Source of the DNA: Runella zeae DSM 19591 | GTDB taxonomy: Bacteria > Bacteroidota > Bacteroidia > Cytophagales > Spirosomataceae | Assembly (NCBI RefSeq): GCF_000423565.1 | Contig: NZ_KE384049.1 | Span: forward strand, 27,573 to 63,971 | Direction of reading: 5' to 3' | DNA: 36,399 bases | Shown here: positions 25,508-31,767 of the stretch, piece by piece | Position numbering within the stretch: the stretch's first letter is position 1 | How the letters are laid out: every line of letters starts with the position of its first letter | Program-made: the position numbers and the translations under genes | Notes under the pieces: model-generated | Told to the model about the DNA's origin: nothing | The model's database searches: none | What the model saw: the letters and a program-made list of their open reading frames with translations, nothing else

Positions 25508-27418
25508 TTAGTTGATTTTGACAATGGCTCCAGAAAGCGCCGCTACCGTTCCTCCTTCCAGATTTAGCTGAACACTGCCTTTGACATTGGCATTGGTTTT
25601 GGCCTCAATATTTACATCCAACCCATCCACCTTTATCGACATATCGGAGGTCATTTCTGTGCCCATGGCACTTTTGAGATTGAGTTTATCTTTTGATTCT
25701 AAGAAGATAGCTCCGGTTTCGGTATAAGCGGCTATTTCTTTTTGAGCCGTTATAGATACACTTTTATCAGTAGTTACTTCCATCGTATCTTCAAGTGTCA
25801 CATTATATTTTTGGGCTTTCATGTTGATGTCTCCTCCTGCCTCAAAATTAATATCCCCTTCACTTTTAATAGTGATGTGTGTACCATCCAGGGAGAGTTC
25901 AATCAAATTCTTTTCTTCTTTGTTGAATATTCTTATTTTTTCTTTGCCATCCGTATCATCAATGATGATATGATTTTGGGCCCGAGTAATAATTCCTTTG
26001 ATATGATTATCCGAACGAAAAAGTTCACCTCCCGGTTTTCGTGGGCCAGAATCATTGGCATACAGACTTCCCACTACAAATGGTAAATCTGGATTCCCGT
26101 ACTCAAAGTCCACCATCACGGTATCGTCTACTTCGGGAATAAAATAGCTTTTTGATTTGCCTGTCATGTGCATAGCTACCCGTACCCACGGCGTAAGTTG
26201 ATCTGGTTCGGAGGCTCTTACCCCTTGCCACCACATTTGTAGCTGTACCCTTCCCAACTCTAAAGGATCTGCCGTATCTTTTACTATTGCCACCTGTGGG
26301 GTAGCTTTGCGAGGAATTACGTTGTAGTTGACGGGTGGCATATCTGTATCTTGGGGAATGCCCTCAAAATACGCTTGATAGACCCCACTTCCATCCACAC
26401 TATGATAAAGAGCCGTAATCACGAATGTCCCATATTCTACTCTATCCACAATCACCCCATTTTGGTAGATAGGCTCGACGATACTTACTAAATTTCCAAT
26501 TTTCAGTTCCATTTCAGGCGTTCGCCCTGAAATAATAGCCAATTGATTGGCTCTTTCACTTTTTTCTACTTTTACAGCCTGCTTTAATGCTGCTTCTGTC
26601 ACAAAATCCTGATAACCAATTTCGTTGAGACCGTTGTCAATAAAAGTTTGTTCTGAACGATCAAGCATCATTTGCGAGAGCGAACTCAACCCGCTTACTT
26701 GCTCAGCAGCCGAGTCGGCATCAAAACGCTCAAACGCTTCATAGTTAAAATAAGATGTTTTCCATTTGACTGGCGTAATGCGAAGGCCGTACTCCATATC
26801 AAAAAAATTACGGCTGTGCGTTAGCGTAATGGTAGGTGCCGAAGGGCGCGCATTCTTGCCAAAGATCAATTTTTCGCCGTTATAATAAAACCACTCCCCA
26901 TAGCGGTCTGCCATACGCTGTAGAAAATGAAATCGGTCTTCGTCGTATTGTGTAACGTACGGAATAGGAGTAGTATAGGTGGGCGAATTGAGTACCCAAT
27001 CATGAGACAAAGTGCTATTCACAATATCTGACAAGGTTTTTTCTGAATAAGACCTCGTACCTAAGCCCATCGCCAAAAAAATACTCAACCCAAAACCCGT
27101 AATCAAATAACTAGAACTTTGGCTTTGTCCTCTTATGAGCTTTACCGACATCACTACGCCAATAAAAGTATTGTTTTGCGTCGGAAACCCTTCTCTCGTC
27201 TGTGACATTCGGACGGCCACTCGGTGTCCCATAAAACTGTCAGCTACGTTGCGAAGTCTTTCAGATGGACCCGCTAAAGTCGAAGGAGAAACACTAATTT
27301 CGAAGCTATGATGAGACTCAAAACGCTGATTGATACGCAGATAATTCACCCTAGGAATGGTAGTCCCATTGATGGTTATCTCTAGGCTCGAAGTGAAAGT
27401 ACTGGTTGGAGGTGGCAT
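25508..27418 (-). CDS. vgrG: T6SS spike protein VgrG (TssI)
   Basis: The 636-aa protein has the gp27-like N-terminal hub (about 1-350; YVTQYDEDRFHFLQRMADRYGEWFYY is the classic hub motif, given here in parts: YDEDRFHFLQRMADRYGEW), a gp5 OB-fold (about 370-460: LGRVQLQMWW and WVRVAMHMTG, SYFIPEVDDTVMVDFEYGNP) and a C-terminal beta-helix needle (about 480-636) with repeated short strands to GGTVAALSGAIVKIN. There is no extra C-terminal effector domain, so cargo must be recruited by other means. Upstream, 26 bases away, ends the unrecognised 238-aa gene. Confidence 0.94.
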   Translation of the reverse strand: MPPPTSTFTSSLEITINGTTIPRVNYLRINQRFESHHSFEISVSPSTLAGPSERLRNVADSFMGHRVAVRMSQTREGFPTQNNTFIGVVMSVKLIRGQSQSSSYLITGFGLSIFLAMGLGTRSYSEKTLSDIVNSTLSHDWVLNSPTYTTPIPYVTQYDEDRFHFLQRMADRYGEWFYYNGEKLIFGKNARPSAPTITLTHSRNFFDMEYGLRITPVKWKTSYFNYEAFERFDADSAAEQVSGLSSLSQMMLDRSEQTFIDNGLNEIGYQDFVTEAALKQAVKVEKSERANQLAIISGRTPEMELKIGNLVSIVEPIYQNGVIVDRVEYGTFVITALYHSVDGSGVYQAYFEGIPQDTDMPPVNYNVIPRKATPQVAIVKDTADPLELGRVQLQMWWQGVRASEPDQLTPWVRVAMHMTGKSKSYFIPEVDDTVMVDFEYGNPDLPFVVGSLYANDSGPRKPGGELFRSDNHIKGIITRAQNHIIIDDTDGKEKIRIFNKEEKNLIELSLDGTHITIKSEGDINFEAGGDINMKAQKYNVTLEDTMEVTTDKSVSITAQKEIAAYTETGAIFLESKDKLNLKSAMGTEMTSDMSIKVDGLDVNIEAKTNANVKGSVQLNLEGGTVAALSGAIVKIN

Positions 27419-27444
27419 ATTTTACGGAATATTTTAAACACAGT

Positions 27445-28164
27445 TTAAGAAGAAATAAACGAAATGGATGCCCCCGGAAAAATCATACCTGCGGCTGAGT
27501 CCCCTACTATTGCCCATGCAATAGAATTAGAGTATACATTGCTGAGGTGCGCAATCAGGGTAAAAGGGTTGAGGTGATCTGACATATCCATGCGCGGGAA
27601 GTTGCCAATAAACACAATATTCAGAGAAGATTGGACAAGACATCCAATGCCTGCATTGATAAAAAACACATTACAACTTGAAAATACTGCTTGGTTTAAA
27701 TCATACGTATTGTAACCATTCATACCATACAAGGTAGCATTCTGACTTACAGATACTTGCGCAGCATCTAAACTCACACTGGACAACAATCGCCCTACCA
27801 TAGGTCGCAATAAACTCAAAATAGCCGTGGAAGCTGAGTTCATAATTGCGCCCCCCGATAAGCCAATGGCCCATCCACCTACCGGTTTTTCGACTTTAGT
27901 GGTAGTTCCCCAAAAGCGCCGCTGATAGAGTAAAGGAAGCCCCGAATAGGTTTCATTATAAAAACGCTCGTTTGTAAGGCGAGCCCTCCCCAAAGCATAG
28001 CTATTTTGCGCTCCCAAAACTTCGGCGATTTTTTCTTGAGAAAAAATAAGTGGAACGAACGGAATTGTCACTTTTCCCCATGCGACTCCGCCTCCTAACG
28101 TTATTGAATTGATAGAAGATAAGCTCTCTCCATCTCCAAAACCTAAAATAATAGGTGTCCCCAT
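27445..28164 (-). CDS. Unrecognised 239-aa protein between hcp and vgrG
   Basis: I do not recognise a family. The start is taken as ATG 28164 (MGTPIILGFGDGES); the frame opens four codons earlier at a TTG. The protein is rich in Gly, Ser and Asn, with beta-type stretches (SITLGGGVAWGKVTIPFVPL near 17-36), SYALGRARLTNERFYNE near 55-71, and a hydrophobic C-terminal third (AIVGDSAAGMIFPGASISF). No signal peptide and no obvious catalytic motif are visible. It is 26 bases upstream of vgrG and separated from hcp by 232 bases with two inverted repeats. Possibilities are a spike/tube-associated structural protein, a chaperone-adaptor for VgrG, or an effector; the position supports a T6SS role but cannot choose among them. 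Confidence 0.7.
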   Translation of the reverse strand: MGTPIILGFGDGESLSSINSITLGGGVAWGKVTIPFVPLIFSQEKIAEVLGAQNSYALGRARLTNERFYNETYSGLPLLYQRRFWGTTTKVEKPVGGWAIGLSGGAIMNSASTAILSLLRPMVGRLLSSVSLDAAQVSVSQNATLYGMNGYNTYDLNQAVFSSCNVFFINAGIGCLVQSSLNIVFIGNFPRMDMSDHLNPFTLIAHLSNVYSNSIAWAIVGDSAAGMIFPGASISFISS

Positions 28165-28247
28165 AAATAGTCTCAAGAGTTAAAGTCTGTGAATAGTATT
28201 TGTTTTTTGAAATATTTTTTCAATACTCGTATACAATCAGTTGTCAG

Positions 28248-28274
28248 AATAGATAAAACACAGATTTATCTATT
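28248..28274. repeat. AT-rich hairpin upstream of the 239-aa gene
   Basis: AATAGATAAA (28248-28257) and TTTATCTATT (28265-28274) form a 10-bp stem with a 7-base loop. On the plus strand it is followed by Ts, but no gene is read in that direction. It may be a regulator site or mRNA structure. Confidence 0.45.
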
Positions 28275-28322
28275 TTTTAGATTGTAAGAGTTCATAAATT
28301 TTAACTATTTGTATAAAATGCC

Positions 28323-28375
28323 TAAACTTTCCGAAAACTTTAGACCACCTCAAAAGTCATGTTTCGGAAAGTTTA
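28323..28375 (-). terminator. Hairpin downstream of hcp (attenuator or mRNA-stabilising element)
   Basis: TAAACTTTCCGAAA (28323-28336) and TTTCGGAAAGTTTA (28362-28375) form a perfect 14-bp stem with a 25-base loop, 21 bases beyond the hcp stop. On the minus strand the stem is followed by GGCATTTTATAC, a weak T tract, so it is more likely a partial terminator or 3' protective structure that raises Hcp above the downstream genes. Confidence 0.6.
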
Positions 28376-28396
28376 TTTGCTTAGATTTTCAGGCTA

Positions 28397-28789
28397 TTAC
28401 TCTCTCAACAATTTCAGCACATTACCCTGAATGTCAAGCTCTTTAGAGCAGATTGTAAAAGTCTGATTACCCGTACCGCTTCCCGATAAGTTGAAGGTTT
28501 CGCTGAAATTGACCACCGAAGCGTGGTTAAACTTGATGGTACGCAACTCTTCTCCTTTTTGGTTCACAAATTTGAGAACGCCACTAATGTCGTCTTTGTG
28601 TTGTAAGGTCATCAGCTCAATGATTTTGGCATTGGCGTTACGAGTTTCGATAGTCACGTCAATATTGCCGCCAAACACCTCTGAAGTGGTTTCGTTGGTA
28701 TGAGGATTGACATGCTGATGCATACTATATGAACAATGTAATACTTCGAAATCTTCCCCGTCGATTGTAATTGTTGCCTTGTGTGCCAT
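28397..28789 (-). CDS. hcp: T6SS tube protein Hcp (TssD)
   Basis: The 130-aa protein has the size and beta-barrel pattern of the Bacteroidota TssD/Hcp group, beginning AHKATITIDGEDFEVLHCSYSMHQHVNPHTNETTSEVFGG (abbreviated motif: YSMHQHVN, TSEVFGG). Hcp hexamers stack into the inner tube propelled by the sheath. Strands such as GNIDVTIETR and FTICSKELDI fit the fold. It lies 65 bases after the PAAR gene and is followed by a long hairpin, consistent with the need for high Hcp levels. Confidence 0.85.
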   Translation of the reverse strand: MAHKATITIDGEDFEVLHCSYSMHQHVNPHTNETTSEVFGGNIDVTIETRNANAKIIELMTLQHKDDISGVLKFVNQKGEELRTIKFNHASVVNFSETFNLSGSGTGNQTFTICSKELDIQGNVLKLLRE

Positions 28790-28854
28790 GGTTGTAAAGT
28801 TTAAGAGTGATTTTTTGTTATGTTTAAAAATTGAATTGTTTGCAAAATATTGAA

Positions 28855-29151
28855 TTAACCACCAATCAATACCGTAGGAGCGCCCATTGCAATCGTCCCC
28901 CCATGAACTGTCAAATCTCCCATACGAGCGGCGGGCTTTCCTTCAATAAACACGGTAGCCGACCCCTTCACGATAGTATCTGGAGGGCCTGCGCAGGTAC
29001 ACATGGTTCCTACGGTAGCAGCAGGCATCCCTGCGATAAGAACTTTTGAAACTGTTGGTAAGGGCAAGATTGGGCCTCCCACATGAGGCACCACTCCAGT
29101 TACCATTGGGCATACGTGATTATCCCCTACTCTTGCGGCAGGCTGTCCCAT
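28855..29151 (-). CDS. PAAR-domain spike-tip protein
   Basis: The 98-aa protein is a single PAAR domain: QPAARVGDNHVCPM at the start, then GMPAATVGTMCTCAGPPDTI in the middle, and GKPAARMGDLTVHGG near the end, with three PAAR-type turns and His/Cys residues positioned to bind one zinc. It sharpens the VgrG trimer tip. No effector extension is fused. The gene lies 23 bases downstream of tssC and is co-transcribed with it. Confidence 0.93.
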   Translation of the reverse strand: MGQPAARVGDNHVCPMVTGVVPHVGGPILPLPTVSKVLIAGMPAATVGTMCTCAGPPDTIVKGSATVFIEGKPAARMGDLTVHGGTIAMGAPTVLIGG

Positions 29152-29174
29152 GATTTTGTTATATTTTTTGATTG

Positions 29175-30536
29175 TTATTTAATATCAGCGTCCCAGTCGC
29201 CCTTAGTTCCTGTCATGTTGATGGCAAAGACCTTAGCAGGAAAAAACGGTTTTAAATCCACGTTTATAACCACGTGTGTAGGTTTAGCAGGATTCCGTTT
29301 TACTTCTAGATTGCGATAGTCTTCGATGATTTTGCCTGGCCCACGAATCTCGGCCAAAAACTTCGACATCTGCTTTTTGATGTCTTCGAGCATGCGATTG
29401 TCGATATTTTCGAAAGTACGTCGATTCAAGAAATCTTGCATAATCTTACCCACCCAATCAAAAACGCGTACCACGCTATACGTTTGTAAGCCCACATTAT
29501 CTCCGTCAAACAACGTTTTGGCCGATTGGGGCACTACCCTTCCCCATTCATAAATGAGCGGAATCAGACCTTTGCTCTCTAGCTGGGCAACTTCGTTTTT
29601 GCGCATCGTAAAGCGAGTACCAGAAGCCATTTTGAGCTTACCATGAGCCAAACCTGCGGCAGGTTGGGCGATATTTCCTCCCCAAAGTAAACCAGCAAGC
29701 GCCATTGAGGGGGGTATAAAAAGGTGCTCTTCTTCGCCAATTTCGGTGTTAGCTTCACGGCCTACCACCCAGTTACAAGGCATCATTACGTGCGCTTTAT
29801 GTGGGTCTGAGCCAGTGAGTTTGTCTCTATCAAACATTGCTTCTACGTCTTCGGCACTGTCTAAGTGACGATAATCTGTTACAAGCATTGTTTTGTTTTG
29901 GTGCGCAAGCTCGGCCCACTTGTCTACGATGGTATTTTTTTTCAACCAGCCTGGCAATACAAGCAATGAGTAGTTGTTGGTAAGGTCAAAACGGTCGTAG
30001 TTGTCACGAAGTTCTTTAGCCACTTGTTCAAAGATTCCAGTAGGATTGCTAAAGCCGTCGGTGTCGGTAGTAGCGTCAAGTCCCGCATCAAAAAGTGTTA
30101 AGTTTTTGATTTTTTCTTCGGCTGCATTTTCAAAAAACAAAGCCAATGAACGATAAGACCGTTCGAGTTCTTCGGTTTGGCTCAAGCAGTTGAGCAGGTT
30201 TGACTTGAGTGTCTCACTAGCAGAAGTGGCTTTTTCTTCAGCTTCAGCTACCATATCTGCTACATTATCATGAGCCGACAATAAATCTGCCACTGCTTGA
30301 AGACGTTTTTTTAACTTTTTACGATCCGCTTTATTTTCGTCTTCTTCCATAAACATGGCCTTTCTCGCTTTTTTGGTAGGGTCCATGTTTTCGGTACCGT
30401 CCACGATTGTTTTGATAAATTCAAAACCGCCATATTTGGCTAGTTGTTGAACGGTCTGGGTAAGAGGACGTGGAGCGGCTTTTACTTTTTCTTTGGTGAG
30501 TTCTTTTGACTGGGGTAATTGTTCTTCTTGTGCCAT
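29175..30536 (-). CDS. tssC: T6SS sheath large subunit TssC
   Basis: The 453-aa protein matches TssC (VipB): an N-terminal helical stretch, then the sheath core with YDRFDLTNNYSLLVLPGWL near 194-212 and HVMMPCNWVVGREANTEIGE near 255-274, a region rich in backbone-forming strands, and the C-terminal handshake region VKRNPAKPTHVVINVDLKP. With TssB it forms the contractile sheath. It begins 65 bases after tssB. Confidence 0.93.
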   Translation of the reverse strand: MAQEEQLPQSKELTKEKVKAAPRPLTQTVQQLAKYGGFEFIKTIVDGTENMDPTKKARKAMFMEEDENKADRKKLKKRLQAVADLLSAHDNVADMVAEAEEKATSASETLKSNLLNCLSQTEELERSYRSLALFFENAAEEKIKNLTLFDAGLDATTDTDGFSNPTGIFEQVAKELRDNYDRFDLTNNYSLLVLPGWLKKNTIVDKWAELAHQNKTMLVTDYRHLDSAEDVEAMFDRDKLTGSDPHKAHVMMPCNWVVGREANTEIGEEEHLFIPPSMALAGLLWGGNIAQPAAGLAHGKLKMASGTRFTMRKNEVAQLESKGLIPLIYEWGRVVPQSAKTLFDGDNVGLQTYSVVRVFDWVGKIMQDFLNRRTFENIDNRMLEDIKKQMSKFLAEIRGPGKIIEDYRNLEVKRNPAKPTHVVINVDLKPFFPAKVFAINMTGTKGDWDADIK

Positions 30537-30601
30537 GATAAGCTTATTAGTTGCAAAAGTGAGTCATAAAGTAAGATTAGTGTCAAATGTGAATGGGGAT
30601 A

Positions 30602-31057
30602 TTAGTCGCCATCAACGTCATCAAGTTCGACAATCATTGCATTCAATGCTTCCAAAAAAGCGGCTTTGCCGGCAGGGTCGGCCAAAAGCTTCTGAAATAC
30701 TTTATTGGTCATCAGCCTTTTGATAAGCGTCTGATAATCATCTTCTTTACCTTTCAATTCTTGCAAAAACTCGCTTTGCTCAATCATCCCTTTGATAGTA
30801 AAGGCGCTCAAGCTCGTAAAGTTCAAAGTTTCGTTTACTTCTTGGCCTTCTTCGGTAGTATGAGTAATGTCTACCTGAGGCTGAAAATGGTCAAATGCCT
30901 CTTGCAATTTTTGAATTCCTTCTACGGGCGCTTGACTCATAGAATCGGCCGTAAACTTGCTCACAATCGCCGTTTTATTATCATGCAAAAGCTTGATTGC
31001 TTCGCTTGTGCCTTCATCAATGATGACACCGCCGAGTTGAGGTTTTTCGATTGCCAT
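30602..31057 (-). CDS. tssB: T6SS sheath small subunit TssB
   Basis: The 151-aa protein fits TssB (VipA) of subtype iii: VDITHTTEEGQEVNETLNF forms the strand that interlocks with TssC, SAFTIKGMIEQSEFLQELKG resembles the family helix, and the C-terminus is helical (KAAFLEALNAMIVEL). It is the first gene of the tssB-tssC-PAAR-hcp set and is preceded by a well-formed promoter at 31088-31137. Confidence 0.9.
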   Translation of the reverse strand: MAIEKPQLGGVIIDEGTSEAIKLLHDNKTAIVSKFTADSMSQAPVEGIQKLQEAFDHFQPQVDITHTTEEGQEVNETLNFTSLSAFTIKGMIEQSEFLQELKGKEDDYQTLIKRLMTNKVFQKLLADPAGKAAFLEALNAMIVELDDVDGD

Positions 31058-31087
31058 AGCTAAGGGTTATTAGGGTTTGTTTGATTG

Positions 31088-31137
31088 ATTGACCTTACAA
31101 AGGTATTTACTGATTATCAAGGATTTTATAGTGAAAA
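31088..31137 (-). promoter_or_regulatory. tssB promoter sharing an extended motif with the upstream gene
   Basis: Reading on the minus strand: TTTTCACT (31137-31130), 8 bases, CTTGATAA (31121-31114), 8 bases, TACCTTTG (31105-31098, a consensus -7 box), 4 bases, GTCAAT (31093-31088). The same elements with identical spacing precede the papain-like gene. No TTTG -33 box is at the usual place; the two extra elements could be an activator site or an alternative sigma element. Confidence 0.65.
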
Positions 31138-31181
31138 TACGCAATTTTTCAAATCAGGTATTTTTACTTAATCTATTCATT

Positions 31182-31631
31182 TTACGTACGGGGCTGGGGA
31201 CGATAAAACCACCAACTTCCACTAATAGATACACTGCTGCTCGTCTGAAAATACAACGTATTTCGCTGTACTCGCCGCGAGCCTTTAACATTACACTCCA
31301 GCACTTCAACGACACCATTTGCCCCTACTGACGCTACAATAGCAGTATGATGTGGGCGAGTCTCTTGCCACCAAGAGGAGCCATTATCAACGGTCACGAC
31401 ATAATTCCGAAACTGGATAATGTCACCTGGCGTCAAATTAGCGAGTGTGACGGGGTCTCCCCACACATAATCGGCGTTGGCTGTAACATTGTCGGCACCC
31501 ATAATATCGTTGGAGGTTCGCGCGCCTGATTCTCGGAGGGCGGTTTCGGCCAATGTCCAACATTCTCCATTCCCGACCCGGTTTCCTACTCGACTTGAAA
31601 CCCAATTTACGATGTTCTGATTTAGTGGCAT
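31182..31631 (-). CDS. Papain-like (CHAP/NlpC-like) small protein, candidate T6SS effector
   Basis: The 149-aa protein has the layout of a compact papain-like cysteine hydrolase. Cys24 lies in GNGECWTLAETAL at the start of a helix, DYVWGDPV and LTPGDIIQF form the entry strands, His94/His95 in RPHHTAIV and Asn114 in VLECN complete a Cys-His-Asn type triad. The GECW, PGDIIQF and HTAIV pattern resembles CHAP/NlpC amidases and the related AIM3/BBC1 cysteine-proteinase-like fold. Expected reaction: cleavage of peptidoglycan peptides or other amides. There is no signal peptide. It sits between clpV and tssB with its own promoter of the same type as tssB, which argues for a T6SS cargo; no immunity gene is obvious next to it. 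Confidence 0.7.
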   Translation of the reverse strand: MPLNQNIVNWVSSRVGNRVGNGECWTLAETALRESGARTSNDIMGADNVTANADYVWGDPVTLANLTPGDIIQFRNYVVTVDNGSSWWQETRPHHTAIVASVGANGVVEVLECNVKGSRRVQRNTLYFQTSSSVSISGSWWFYRPQPRT

Positions 31632-31669
31632 AATTGCAGATGTTTAATCATTGTGTTTGCATTTACATT

Positions 31670-31719
31670 ATTGACAGAACAAAATTATATCTTAGTTATC
31701 AAGCTTTTAAGAGTGAAAA
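31670..31719 (-). promoter_or_regulatory. Promoter of the papain-like gene, twin of the tssB promoter
   Basis: Minus strand: TTTTCACT (31719-31712), 8 bases, CTTGATAA (31703-31696), 8 bases, TAATTTTG (31687-31680, a consensus -7 box), 4 bases, GTCAAT (31675-31670). A further shared block, ATAC-[GC]-TGATTT, lies about 12-13 bases upstream of TTTTCACT in both. The expected leader is about 40 bases. Confidence 0.65.
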
Positions 31720-31767
31720 CCCCTGATTTAAAAATCACGTATTTATCCCTACTGCTGACTTTATTAC

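Noticed and set aside
30593-31063. 156-codon plus-strand open frame over tssB
   Set aside because: It lies antisense to a well-supported sheath gene, resembles no family, and has no promoter or spacing of its own.
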